The position numbers were made by a program, and so were the translations under genes. 64,000 bases of DNA from the NCBI GenBank assembly GCA_902489745.1, contig CABUBB010000001.1, forward strand, positions 124,001 through 188,000, written 5' to 3'. Source of the stretch: Metaruminococcus_A sp003150405 (GTDB lineage Bacteria; Bacillota; Clostridia; Oscillospirales; Ruminococcaceae). The notes under the pieces were generated by a model. It was given only the letters and a program-made list of their open reading frames with translations, made no database searches and was not told where the DNA came from. Positions 17,303 through 25,958 of the stretch are shown here, piece after piece (within the stretch, counting starts at the first letter, position 1; every line of letters starts with the position of its first letter).

Positions 17303-18217
17303 TCAGTTTTCCATTAGGTAATTCGCGGCCTGGGTTGCAGCAACGGCGCCGTCTGCTGCTGCGGTTACAAGCTGGCGCAGCAGTTTGGTACGGGTATCTC
17401 CCGCAGCAAATACCCCTTCGACATTGGTTTTGCAGCTTTCGTCTGCAAGAATGTAACCGTCCTCGCTGAGCGCCACCTCCGGCGCAAATATCCCGTTATC
17501 CGGCTTCAGACCAACCGCGACAAAAACCGCATCGGTCGTAAGTTCGGTTTCTTTGCCGTCCTTATCAACAAGCTTCATCGCAGTTACCTTGTTTTCCCCC
17601 AGAATTTCCTTGACCTGCGTATTCGGGATAAATTCAATGATCTCATTTTTCAGAACGCGTTCTACCGTACCTGCACTGGCGCGGAACGCATCCCGCCGGT
17701 GGATGAGCCGTACCTTTTTACAGAGCTTTGCAAGGTAGAGCGCGTCGTCCAGCGCGGTGTTGCCGCCGCCGACAATACACACCTCTTTATCTCGGAAAAA
17801 GGCGCCGTCACAGGTGGCGCAGTAGGAGACTCCCCGCCCGGCCAGGCGTTCCTCACCGGGACAGCCAAGCTTGCGGTGTTCCGCCCCGTTTGCAATAATG
17901 ACAGTGTCCGCCGTATAATCCTCGCCGCCGGCAAAAACATGCTTCGGTTTGCCGGCAAGCTGATAACGGGTCGGAGCCGCGCTAATGACCTTTGCCCCAA
18001 AGGATTTGGCTTGTTTTAAAAGCGCTTCGGTAAATTCATAACCGGAAACCGCTTCGATTCCCGGGTAGTTTTCCACGTCGGGCGAATTGACAATCTGCCC
18101 GCCGGTCATTTTATTCTCAATTACCAGGACGCTCAGCGTCTGCCGCGCCGCATAAATGGCGGCGGAAAGCCCGGCGGTTCCCGCCCCGATGATAAGAACC
18201 TGTACATGCTCTGCCAT
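17303..18217 (-). CDS. trxB: Thioredoxin-disulfide reductase
   Basis: The 304-residue flavoprotein has the FAD motif IIGAGTAGLSAAIYAAR at residues 9-25, the redox-active CATC at residues 133-136, a second Rossmann motif VGGGNTALDDALYL for NADPH, and the C-terminal FAAGDTR motif. Cys pair and domain order are those of low-molecular-weight bacterial TrxB. It reduces thioredoxin in the cytosol. It is a monocistronic unit with its own promoter and terminator. Confidence 0.95.
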   Translation of the reverse strand: MAEHVQVLIIGAGTAGLSAAIYAARQTLSVLVIENKMTGGQIVNSPDVENYPGIEAVSGYEFTEALLKQAKSFGAKVISAAPTRYQLAGKPKHVFAGGEDYTADTVIIANGAEHRKLGCPGEERLAGRGVSYCATCDGAFFRDKEVCIVGGGNTALDDALYLAKLCKKVRLIHRRDAFRASAGTVERVLKNEIIEFIPNTQVKEILGENKVTAMKLVDKDGKETELTTDAVFVAVGLKPDNGIFAPEVALSEDGYILADESCKTNVEGVFAAGDTRTKLLRQLVTAAADGAVAATQAANYLMEN

Positions 18218-18247
18218 ATTGGTTCACCTGTCTTTCCTGTTTCCTTT

Positions 18248-18275
18248 ATTTTACTATTTCCAGCCGCATTGTCAA
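18248..18275 (-). promoter_or_regulatory. trxB promoter
   Basis: On the minus strand: perfect TTGACA (18275-18270), 16-bp spacer, TAAAAT (18253-18248), about 30 bases before the trxB start. Confidence 0.65.
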
Positions 18276-18366
18276 TATGTATTGCGTCCAGGTGCTTGGC
18301 CGCATATTTCACCCACGGAATGAATATAAATGGACCAGCTAAGTGAAACAGGAAAGGAAGATTGCA

Positions 18367-21081
18367 GTGAAATTGCTTGATGTGCTGCACAGGGATTTAA
18401 ACGAGGTCTCGGAGGTCAAAACACTACGTATTTCGCAGAAGCAACCAGCTGAGTTGACCGGACCACCCGGGCTTACATCACGTGAGGCCCAGCGGCTGTT
18501 GGAGAAAAACGGGAAAAACCAGCTGGTTTCCGGCAAACGGATCAGCGCTTTCAAAATATTTATCAGCCAGTTTAAGGATATTCTGGTCATCATCTTGCTC
18601 ATCAGCACCATTGTATCGGCCTGTATGGGAGAATTTGTAGAAGCGGCCGCCATTGCAGTCATTGTCGTACTCAACGGCATCATGGGCTTTATTCAGGAAT
18701 TCAATACTGAAAAAACATTGGAGGCGCTCAAGAAAATGGCCGCCCCCACCGCACGGGTATACCGCGATGGCGTGCTTCGGCATGTCCCGGCTGAAGATTT
18801 GGTGGCGGGCGACGTGTTGGAGCTGGAAGCAGGGGATAAAGTGCCTGCGGATGGCCTTATCCTGCACCAGACCGCCCTTGCCGCCGATGAATCCATCCTG
18901 ACGGGAGAATCGGTTCCGGTGGATAAGTTCGCAGGCGATCCGGCGCTGGATCCGGACAGCCAGCCGGAGGATGCCCAGGTCTTTATGGGAACCATTGTCA
19001 CCAAAGGGCGCGCGCGGATCCGCATTGCGAAAACCGGGATGCAGACCCGTATGGGCGGCATCGCGGGTATGCTTGGTTCAATCGAGGAAAGTCAGACTCC
19101 GCTTCAGCACAAGCTGGATGAGCTTGGTAAATACATCGCCGTCGGCTGCCTTATCATCTGCGCCATTGTCGCTGGAGCGGGTATCCTGCATGGAGAAAAT
19201 GCGGTGGATATGTTGATTACCGGGGTGTCGCTCGCCGTCGCCGCCGTGCCGGAGGGGCTTCCTGCCATTGTCACCATTGCGCTGGCGCTTGCCGTCAAGC
19301 GGATGGTTCGGCGCAGGGCACTGATTCGCCGTCTGCACGCGGTAGAAACGTTGGGTTGTGCCAGCGTTATATGCTCGGATAAAACCGGTACTCTCACCCA
19401 GAATAGGATGACGGTCAAACAGCTTTATGTTCCCGGGCACACCTATGCTCTGAGCGGCGACGGATACGAACTAGAGGGGGAGCTTACCGAGAACGGCCGC
19501 GCCGCCGCACCGGGGAAACAATTAAAGCGCCTGTTGGACTGCGCCGTCCTCTGCAACAATGCGAGCCTTTGCTCCGGCGAAGGAGATGAAAATAAAGGCG
19601 ACCCCACCGAGCTTTCTTTGCTGGTTGCCGCCGTCAAGGCGGGAGCAAAACCCGCTCAGGTGCTTTCCCATTACAGCAAAATAGATGAAAATCCCTTTGA
19701 CAGCGTTAAAAAGTACATGACGGTTACCGTCAAAACGCTGGATGGCAAAACGCTGCTTTTCCTCAAGGGTGCGGTGGACGTCCTCATGCATCGCTGTGCC
19801 GCCCTTTTGACCGAAGAGGGCTCCTCTTTCCTCAGCCGGCAGAAAAAGGCAGAAATTCTGGAACAAAATGAGCGGATGGCGGGGGAGGCACTCCGTGTCA
19901 TTGGCTTTGCGTTTAAGGAGCTTCCGTTCGGCACCTCCTCCCGCGAGGAACAGGATTTTACCTTTATTGGCCTTGCCGGCATGATTGATCCGCCCCGAAA
20001 AGAGGCGCGCAAAGCCATTCGCATCTGCAATAAAGCGGGCATCCGCACTGTCATGATCACCGGCGACCACAAAACAACCGCCATTGCCATTGCGGAGCAA
20101 ATCGGCATATTCCATACAGGCGATCATGCCATCACCGGCAGTGAGCTGGAGTCCATGAGCGATCATGAACTGGATTTACTGGTCAACCAGACCACCGTGT
20201 TTGCGCGGGTCAGCCCGCACCACAAACTGCGCATTGTTCAGTCATTGAAACGGCATGGGCATGTCGTTGCTATGACGGGAGACGGCGTCAACGACGCACC
20301 GGCGGTCAAAGAGGCGGACATCGGTGTTTCCATGGGCATTGGCGGGAGTGACGTCACCAAGGAAGCGAGCGATCTCATCCTGCTTGACGACAACTTTGCA
20401 ACCCTTGTCGCCGCTGTAGAGGAAGGGCGGGTCATTTACAGCAATATCCGCAAGTTTATCCGTTACCTGCTTTCCTGCAATATCGGCGAGGTGCTGACCA
20501 TGTTTGTCGGCATTCTCATGGGGCTTCCGGTCGTTCTGCTGCCCATTCAAATTCTTCTGGTCAACCTCGCTACCGACGGCCCTCCGGCTATCGCTCTGGG
20601 ATTGGAGCCCGCCGAAGATGACGTAATGAGCAGGCGGCCGCGCCGCAGAAGCGACAGCGTCTTTTCCGGCGGACTGCTTACCACCATCCTGTTCCGCGGC
20701 TGCCTTATCGGGCTGACAACCCTTGCGGTTTTTACCACTTTTTTTGACCAGTACCACACCGTGGAAATTGCGCGTACAGCGGCTTTTCTGACGCTGGTGC
20801 TCACCCAGCTTATCCATGTGTTTGAGTGTAAAAGTGAAACCAAGACCATTTTTTCGGTACCGTATTTCAACAATATAAAGCTCATATTTGCTGTACTGTT
20901 GTCAGCGGCTGTAGTGTTTGGGGCCATTTATATTCCGCTGCTACAGCCAATCTTCTCCACCGTTGCTCTTTCAGGACTGGACCTTCTGACGGTATTCCTC
21001 TACTGCTTGGCTGTACCGGTGTTGTCTGCTTTGTTTAAATGGATTACACGGCATTTTGCCTCTGCAAAAAACCGGGAATAA
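18367..21081 (+). CDS. Calcium-type cation-transporting P-type ATPase (P2)
   Basis: A 904-residue P-type ATPase. The N-terminal cation-ATPase segment is followed by TM pairs, the actuator motif LTGESVPVDK, the TM4 ion-site motif VPEGLPAIV, the phosphorylation motif CSDKTGTLT, and hinge motifs MITGDHKTTA and MTGDGVNDAPA. The TM4 motif and overall layout are those of SERCA/PMCA-like calcium pumps; manganese cannot be excluded. The frame opens at 18343, but AAAGGAAG just before the GTG at 18367 suggests that start. It would export or sequester the ion at the plasma membrane. Confidence 0.9.
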   Translation: MKLLDVLHRDLNEVSEVKTLRISQKQPAELTGPPGLTSREAQRLLEKNGKNQLVSGKRISAFKIFISQFKDILVIILLISTIVSACMGEFVEAAAIAVIVVLNGIMGFIQEFNTEKTLEALKKMAAPTARVYRDGVLRHVPAEDLVAGDVLELEAGDKVPADGLILHQTALAADESILTGESVPVDKFAGDPALDPDSQPEDAQVFMGTIVTKGRARIRIAKTGMQTRMGGIAGMLGSIEESQTPLQHKLDELGKYIAVGCLIICAIVAGAGILHGENAVDMLITGVSLAVAAVPEGLPAIVTIALALAVKRMVRRRALIRRLHAVETLGCASVICSDKTGTLTQNRMTVKQLYVPGHTYALSGDGYELEGELTENGRAAAPGKQLKRLLDCAVLCNNASLCSGEGDENKGDPTELSLLVAAVKAGAKPAQVLSHYSKIDENPFDSVKKYMTVTVKTLDGKTLLFLKGAVDVLMHRCAALLTEEGSSFLSRQKKAEILEQNERMAGEALRVIGFAFKELPFGTSSREEQDFTFIGLAGMIDPPRKEARKAIRICNKAGIRTVMITGDHKTTAIAIAEQIGIFHTGDHAITGSELESMSDHELDLLVNQTTVFARVSPHHKLRIVQSLKRHGHVVAMTGDGVNDAPAVKEADIGVSMGIGGSDVTKEASDLILLDDNFATLVAAVEEGRVIYSNIRKFIRYLLSCNIGEVLTMFVGILMGLPVVLLPIQILLVNLATDGPPAIALGLEPAEDDVMSRRPRRRSDSVFSGGLLTTILFRGCLIGLTTLAVFTTFFDQYHTVEIARTAAFLTLVLTQLIHVFECKSETKTIFSVPYFNNIKLIFAVLLSAAVVFGAIYIPLLQPIFSTVALSGLDLLTVFLYCLAVPVLSALFKWITRHFASAKNRE

Positions 21082-21094
21082 TTTTTGTGCCTTC

Positions 21095-21123
21095 TTGCTA
21101 TTCGGCGTATGGTGGCATATAAT
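21095..21123 (+). promoter_or_regulatory. Promoter of the phosphofructokinase gene
   Basis: TTGCTA (21095-21100), 17-bp spacer, perfect TATAAT (21118-21123), 39 bases before the ATG. Confidence 0.7.
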
Positions 21124-21162
21124 AAAGCTATATTTGTTGAGAAAAGCGAGGGGAAGTTGAAG

Positions 21163-22230
21163 ATGAAAATTGGCATTCTGACAAGCGGCGGCGACTGCCC
21201 AGGTTTGAACGCAACCATTCGCGGGGCGGCCAAAGCGATTTATGAGCAGGTAAAGGATCCGCAGATCGTCGGTATTGTAGACGGTTATCACGGCCTGATT
21301 CATGGAGAATCCCATAAAATGAACCCAGAGGATTTTTCAGGCATCCTCACGCGGGGCGGCACCATTCTGGGCACTTCGCGCCAGCCCTACAAAAAAATGC
21401 GGGTCATTGAGGATAACATCGACAAGGTCGAGAACATGAAAGCCAATTATAAAAAAATGGGGCTGGACTGTCTGCTCATCCTCGGCGGAAACGGTACGCA
21501 TAAGACGGCGAAGTTGCTCTCGGATGAGGGGCTGAATGTCATCGGGCTGCCCAAGACCATTGATAACGATATTTGGGGGACCGACGTGACCTTCGGTTTC
21601 CATACGGCGGTTGACATTGCAACCGATGTCATTGACCGCATTCACACTACGGCATGTAGCCATAAACGGGTCATGGTCATTGAGATTATGGGCAACAAAG
21701 CCGGCTGGCTCACCCTTTATTCCAGCATTGCAGGGGGGGCCGATATTGTTGTCATTCCGGAAATCCCCTTTGATGTAGATAAAATTGCAGAGTCGGTTCA
21801 GCGCCGTGCAGATAAAGGCAAAAACTTCTCGATTGTCGTGGTTGCAGAAGGCGCCATGGACAAAGAGGAAGCCAAGCTTAAAAAGAAGGAGCGCGCAAAA
21901 CAGCGCCAGGAACGCGGTGAAATAACTGCGACCAACCGCATCGCGGCGGGAATCAGCGAGCGCATTGGATTTGACACCCGCGTGGTTGTGCCGGGGCATA
22001 TTGTGCGCGGCGGCAGTCCGTCCTCCTATGACCGTGTACTTGCAACCCAGTTTGGCGTTTATGCCGCGGAGTTGATTGAGCAGCGCACCTTTGGCGTGTC
22101 GGTTGCCATGAAAAACAACGTGGTCACCCACAATCCGCTGGAGGATGTGGCAGGCATTACCAAGTTTGTCCCAACCGATCATCAGATGATTCGCATCGCT
22201 CGTAAAATTGGAATGTCGTTTGGCGATTAA
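21163..22230 (+). CDS. 6-phosphofructokinase, mixed-type active site
   Basis: A 355-residue PFK with an intact N-terminal GILTSGGDCPGLNA loop, the catalytic-base motif PKTIDND and the substrate motif VIEIMGNKAGW. The phosphoryl-donor loop reads GGNGT instead of GGDGS (ATP enzymes) or GGDDT (PPi enzymes), and PKTIDND carries the Lys usually seen in PPi or mixed-clade enzymes. The donor therefore cannot be decided from sequence. The start at MKIGILTSGG follows GAGGGGAAG; the frame is open further upstream without a better site. It phosphorylates fructose 6-phosphate in glycolysis. Confidence 0.88.
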   Translation: MKIGILTSGGDCPGLNATIRGAAKAIYEQVKDPQIVGIVDGYHGLIHGESHKMNPEDFSGILTRGGTILGTSRQPYKKMRVIEDNIDKVENMKANYKKMGLDCLLILGGNGTHKTAKLLSDEGLNVIGLPKTIDNDIWGTDVTFGFHTAVDIATDVIDRIHTTACSHKRVMVIEIMGNKAGWLTLYSSIAGGADIVVIPEIPFDVDKIAESVQRRADKGKNFSIVVVAEGAMDKEEAKLKKKERAKQRQERGEITATNRIAAGISERIGFDTRVVVPGHIVRGGSPSSYDRVLATQFGVYAAELIEQRTFGVSVAMKNNVVTHNPLEDVAGITKFVPTDHQMIRIARKIGMSFGD

Positions 22231-22394
22231 ATGGAGGTTTTCTCACCTAAGGGTCTCTGAAAGAAAAACTGGGGCTCGGCTTTAGGAAAACGATTTTTGG
22301 ATGTCCGGACTGCTTCGGGTGGAAAAGGTTCAAGCCGCCGTTTGGGCAGTTTAAAAACATCAAACAAACAGGACATCAACGGAAAGGAAATATT

Positions 22395-22691
22395 ATGATC
22401 AAGCACATCGTTCTGTACAATGCAGTTGAGGGGAAGGAAACCTATCTTTCTTCCGGACATTACCAACAGATGAAGCAGGCGCTTGAATCGTTGGTCGGTC
22501 GGATTGACGGCCTGCTCAAAGTGGAGGTTTCGGTGACTTACAACCAAACCTCGCACGATATCTGCCTGTACACGGAATTTACTGACAAGGATTCGCTGGA
22601 AGCGTACCGCACCAACCCGGCACATTTGGAGGCTGCAAAAATTGTGCGTAGCCTCACCAAAGACCGTGTCAGTGCAGATTTTGAAGTGTAA
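22395..22691 (+). CDS. Dabb (stress-responsive A/B barrel) domain protein
   Basis: A 98-residue single Dabb domain: the opening IKHIVLYNAVEG, a middle GLLKVEVSVTYN strand, and SLEAYRTNPAHLEAAKIV, which is the usual Dabb helix. These ferredoxin-like barrels dimerise; the function of stand-alone bacterial copies is mostly unknown. GGAAAGGAAA precedes the ATG. It ends just before the tRNA-Ser locus occupied by the island. Confidence 0.82.
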   Translation: MIKHIVLYNAVEGKETYLSSGHYQQMKQALESLVGRIDGLLKVEVSVTYNQTSHDICLYTEFTDKDSLEAYRTNPAHLEAAKIVRSLTKDRVSADFEV

Positions 22692-22700
22692 AAATAACAC

Positions 22701-22776
22701 TTGCATTTTGTCTGTTTTTTTAGTATACTATTAGTCGTTATCAAAATTGTTGCGGGAATGTTCCGCAACAATTTTT
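22701..22776 (+). promoter_or_regulatory. Promoter and hairpin ahead of the split tRNA-Ser
   Basis: TTGCAT (22701-22706), 17-bp spacer and TATACT (22724-22729) form a good promoter pointing at the tRNA. A 10-bp stem hairpin with T5 (22746-22776) follows and looks like the Dabb terminator, lying between promoter and tRNA. How the tRNA escapes termination is unclear. Confidence 0.5.
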
Positions 22777-22796
22777 AGGTAACGACTTTCTTTTTT

Positions 22797-22837
22797 GGAA
22801 GCGTATCGAAGTGGTCATAACGGCCCGCACTCGAAAT
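22797..22837 (+). pseudogene. 5' half of a disrupted tRNA-Ser(CGA) gene, attL
   Basis: This is the 5' portion of a serine tRNA: acceptor strand GGAAGCG (22797-22803), D arm, anticodon 5' stem CCGCA (22825-22829) and loop CTCGAAA (22830-22836). The expected 3' stem strand TGCGG is lost after the first T. The missing half is at 46312-46370, where CGCTTCC pairs with GGAAGCG and TGCGG pairs with CCGCA. The shared core ACTCGAAAT is at 22829-22837. Confidence 0.92.
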
Positions 22838-22920
22838 TTTTGAAAAAGTGTCAGTTTTGTCCGCTAAGAATCCAGTGTTTCTGCGGGCTCCCGCAGTTCG
22901 AAAAACCGAATATTTCGCAG

Positions 22921-22946
22921 TTCTTTCCGTCAGTTCTTTCCAAAAG
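22921..22946 (+). repeat. Left-end tandem repeats, probable integrase arm sites
   Basis: TTCTTTCC occurs at 22921-22928 and 22934-22941, followed by AAAAG. An almost identical block is at 46138-46162 near the other end. Inverted relatives (GGAAAGAA at 23137-23144, GGAGAGAA at 23158-23165) lie on the far side of the tRNA. Paired sites at both ends fit arm-type binding sites of a tyrosine integrase. Confidence 0.6.
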
Positions 22947-22975
22947 TTTTGGGAACGATTTTCGGATTGACATAT

Positions 22976-23063
22976 GGAGAGTTGTCCGAGTGGTCGAAGG
23001 TGCAGCACTCGAAATGCTGTGTCCCGAAAGGGACCTAGGGTTCGAATCCCTAACTCTCCGCCA
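22976..23063 (+). tRNA. tRNA-Ser(CGA), complete, carried by the island
   Basis: Acceptor stem GGAGAGT (22976-22982) pairs with ACTCTCC (23053-23059). Anticodon stem CAGCA/TGCTG encloses loop CTCGAAA with anticodon CGA. A long class-II variable arm (TGTCCC/GGGAC) and T arm TAGGG-TTCGAAT-CCCTA are present. Discriminator G and encoded CCA end the gene. It reads UCG, the same codon as the split host gene, but differs from it at many stem positions, so it is not a duplicate of it. Confidence 0.95.
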
Positions 23064-23067
23064 GAAT

Positions 23068-23107
23068 GTCCAGTAAACATGCGGGTTTGCTGGACTTTTC
23101 TTTTTTG
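23068..23107 (+). terminator. Terminator of the island tRNA-Ser
   Basis: An 11-bp stem (23068-23078 with 23085-23095, one G-T pair) is followed by a long T-rich run. A second hairpin (23110-23132) lies just beyond, downstream of the minus-strand integrase gene. Confidence 0.8.
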
Positions 23108-23208
23108 TCTTTTGGGGGAAGCTCCCCCAAAATCATGGAAAGAACAGGCGATTTTTTGGAGAGAACTGGGTGGTTTTTGGGCTTTTTCCCTCTATTCGAA
23201 CCCATCCG

Positions 23209-24423
23209 TCAGCCCGCCCTATTGTTGTCCGCAATTTCGGCCCATTTGTTGCCGAAATCCACGGTCTCCGGCAACGCCATTCCGTTTACCATAGCCTGCG
23301 CCGAGGACAGCTTGGAGCTGTAGTCAAGGTGGGCGTAGATATTCGCCGTGGTAGAAAAATCGCTGTGCCCCAGCCAGTCCTGAATCTGCTTGAGGGGCAC
23401 GCCGTTTGCAAGAAGCAAACTGGCGCAACTGTGTCTCAAATCGTGAAAGCGCATACGCTTTAAGCCGTGCTTTTGGATATACTGGGGAAAATACGCCGTC
23501 AGATAATCTGGCTTCATCAAATCGTCCAGCTCGTCCACAAAGACATAACCGTCGTACTCGTAGTTGTAGCAGTTGCCGCAAACCTGCTTGTTTAGCTCTT
23601 GCGCCGCCTTGACCTCTTTAAAATATTCGGCGAAGCTGCCCACAAGCGGCAAAGTGCGCATACTGGACTTGGTTTTGGCGGAGTCCTGCGCATACATTTT
23701 TGTTTTGCCGTCCACCTGTATAGAGGTGACCGTGTGCTTGATGGTAATGGTGCCACGCTCAAAGTCGATGGCGTCCCATTTTAGTCCGCAAACCTCGCCA
23801 CGTCGCAGGCCGTAAAAGGCGGCGACCAGAACGGGAAGCTCCAGCCTTGTGCCCTTGACCACCTGAAACAGGCGCTGAAGCTCTTCGGCGTCCAGAAATA
23901 CCGGCTGATAGTCGTTTCGTTTCGGGCGGTCCACCTTCATTGCCACATTTTGCGTCACAAGGTCAGTTTTCATGGCGTATTTCAGCGCCTGATGAATCAC
24001 AGCGTGGTAGTGTATGACGGAATTGGGTTTGACCGTCCGCAGCTTTTCGGAATAAAACTGCTGGATGTGCCTTGCTTCCAAGTCCTTTAGGGTAATCGGC
24101 TTGTTCCGGAAATACGGTTCAATGGTCTGCTTCACCATGCTCTCATAGGAGCCGAAGGTGGTGGGCTTCACCCTGACCTTGACGATCTCCAGCCAGCCCA
24201 ACAGATAGTCGGCAAACAGCATATTGGAGCAAAGCTCGCCGATCTCTGCGGGCGGCTCAAAGGCGTTGCGGATTTTCACAAGCTCCGCTTCGGCCTTACG
24301 TTTGTTTCCCTTTTCGGGAAGTCCGGTGGATATGTACTTGACGTGCCGTTTGTTTTTGCTGTCGTAATAGCTTAACACGGCGTAGTAGTATCCCTTTTTA
24401 ACCTGTAAATGTCCTGATACCAT
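23209..24423 (-). CDS. Tyrosine-type site-specific integrase
   Basis: A 404-residue phage-type integrase with an N-terminal arm-binding region, SAM-like core-binding domain and catalytic domain. Catalytic residues are seen in FYGLRRGEVCGLKW (Arg I), HDLRHSCASLLL (His/Arg II), LGHSDFSTTANIY (His III plus the Tyr nucleophile in IYAHL). GGAGGT before the ATG at 24423 fixes the start; an in-frame ATG at 24456 lacks one. It is adjacent to the left end and transcribed toward it, the usual arrangement for tRNA-targeting islands. It should catalyse insertion at the tRNA anticodon loop. Confidence 0.95.
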   Translation of the reverse strand: MVSGHLQVKKGYYYAVLSYYDSKNKRHVKYISTGLPEKGNKRKAEAELVKIRNAFEPPAEIGELCSNMLFADYLLGWLEIVKVRVKPTTFGSYESMVKQTIEPYFRNKPITLKDLEARHIQQFYSEKLRTVKPNSVIHYHAVIHQALKYAMKTDLVTQNVAMKVDRPKRNDYQPVFLDAEELQRLFQVVKGTRLELPVLVAAFYGLRRGEVCGLKWDAIDFERGTITIKHTVTSIQVDGKTKMYAQDSAKTKSSMRTLPLVGSFAEYFKEVKAAQELNKQVCGNCYNYEYDGYVFVDELDDLMKPDYLTAYFPQYIQKHGLKRMRFHDLRHSCASLLLANGVPLKQIQDWLGHSDFSTTANIYAHLDYSSKLSSAQAMVNGMALPETVDFGNKWAEIADNNRAG

Positions 24424-24553
24424 ATTTGTTTTACCTCCGTTTTTTGTATTTGACATTCACGGACAGTCCGGCACCGACAAGGCCATTGTACCCTGTCGGT
24501 GCCGTTCTTTCCATTGTGCGAAGGTCGTGCTCCGCACACATTTTCGGTTCGAA

Positions 24554-25477
24554 TCAGCGGCTGTCCCTGTCACGCTCCCGTCTGCGCTGCCATTGCTCCA
24601 ACAGCTTAATGACCGTATCGCAGACTTGCTTGTCCGTATAACTCTTCGGGAAATATTTGCGAATGTCCTCCCGCTTGAATTTGTACTGCTCCTGCTGGTT
24701 GGGCTTTTGCTCGGCGAGGATGTCGTAAATCGTTTGGTCTTGCAGCACTCCAGCCTGCGAAAGCTTCTTTAAGCGGATTGCCTGTGCGTGGGGCGGTGTG
24801 CAGTCGTTCAGCTCCATTGCATTTAATAATACCCGTTGTTCCGACTGGTCTAAGTACGAAATCTCAACAGCAGGATTGAAAGCGATTTTATTTTCGTCTA
24901 CCATTTCTAATAGTTCGGAGATTAAGTAAGTTAAGCGGATATAGCGTTGGACTTGTCGCTCGCTATCATCGCTTTCTTTGCTCACTTGCGTTACGCTCAA
25001 TAACTTCTCGCCAACTTGGCGAGAAGTTATACCTTGATGCTTGATTGCTTCCAGCTTCATTTTGTAGGCAAATGCTTTTTCGCTGGGTAAAATCGTTTCC
25101 CTTTGCAAATTGGCGTCCACCATTGCAATGACTGCTTCGTCATCGCTCATCTCTCGAATGATTACGGGCATTGTTTCAATGCCAAGCACCTGACATGCCG
25201 CCAGCCTTCTGTGCCCGGAGATCAGCTCGTACTCGCCCTCCGGTAACGGTCTTGCAAGCGCAGGTGTAAGCGTTCCGAACTTTTGGATGCTCTCGATCAG
25301 GCGTTTCATCTCCTCGTTGTTTTGGATTTTGAACGGATGATCCTTAAACGGGTGCAGCTCATAAAGCGGAATTTCTTTTACCCGTTCCAGCTTGGCGTCG
25401 TCCCGCTCCTCCTGCGAGGAAAACAGCTCGTCCAATGAAGTTGTTGGTAAGGTAAAATCTGATTTTCGTTTTGTCAT
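24554..25477 (-). CDS. ParB/RepB/Spo0J-family partition-like protein
   Basis: A 307-residue ParB-type protein. The N-terminal ParB/sulfiredoxin domain has EIPLYELHPFKDHPF and the CTP-binding ELISGHRRLAACQ motif with NLQRE; a central HTH region (SRQVGEKL) and a C-terminal charged region follow. GGAGGC 7 bases upstream supports the ATG at 25477. No ParA partner is present, so the role may be regulatory or plasmid-like maintenance of the excised circle. Orphan ParB proteins of this kind are common in clostridial conjugative and mobilizable elements. Confidence 0.88.
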   Translation of the reverse strand: MTKRKSDFTLPTTSLDELFSSQEERDDAKLERVKEIPLYELHPFKDHPFKIQNNEEMKRLIESIQKFGTLTPALARPLPEGEYELISGHRRLAACQVLGIETMPVIIREMSDDEAVIAMVDANLQRETILPSEKAFAYKMKLEAIKHQGITSRQVGEKLLSVTQVSKESDDSERQVQRYIRLTYLISELLEMVDENKIAFNPAVEISYLDQSEQRVLLNAMELNDCTPPHAQAIRLKKLSQAGVLQDQTIYDILAEQKPNQQEQYKFKREDIRKYFPKSYTDKQVCDTVIKLLEQWQRRRERDRDSR

Positions 25478-25491
25478 TGTGGTTGCCTCCT

Positions 25492-25834
25492 TTATTGCCA
25501 TTTCAGATTGCTTTCACCGGGGCGGAGAAGCACCGCTTCGATGTCCGCCTGAAACTTGTGCCAGCGCAGGGCTTCCGCTTTTAGCATCGGCGCATCGATA
25601 AAGCCGAGAGCGTTCGCTTTCACCGCAAGCTGGTTGATGTTGTTGCCAATGGCGGAAAGCTGGCGCATTGCTTCGTAAAATCTTGCGTCCGGCTTTTCTT
25701 TCGGCTCGTAGCCGTGCAGCAGGATTCGGATCACCGCTGTTTCTGTAATGCCACAAAGCTTTGCCTTGCGTTTTAATTCTCTGGCGTCCTGCGGGGAAAG
25801 CCAGAACTGTTTTTTTGATTCTTTGTTTCATCAT
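25492..25834 (-). pseudogene. MobC-like relaxosome accessory protein, frameshifted in an A7 run
   Basis: Two overlapping frames make one protein. From the ATG at 25834 (second ATG 25831, AAGGAAG upstream) the frame starts MKQRIKK and then runs out of register. The other frame continues with QFWLSPQDARELKRK, IRILLHGYEP and NNINQLAVKANALG, which is the MobC family core, to a stop at 25492. The switch lies at the seven A (T7 on plus, 25810-25816); six A would restore one frame. Either the gene is broken, slippage rescues it, or the base count is wrong. MobC proteins help relaxases nick oriT. Confidence 0.75.
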
Positions 25835-25958
25835 GTTCTTCCTTTCGTTGAGGGGTATTAGGGTGCGCCCTAACGAGATTTACCGTTTTACGACCTTTGG
25901 GAGTATAAACGGTCTGCTCGCTACGATAGCGCAGCCTAAAACCTCCGCTCCATTTTTC

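Noticed and set aside
22967..22972. TTGACA directly before the island tRNA
   Set aside because: It ends 3 bases before the tRNA, so it cannot serve as the -35 for that gene.
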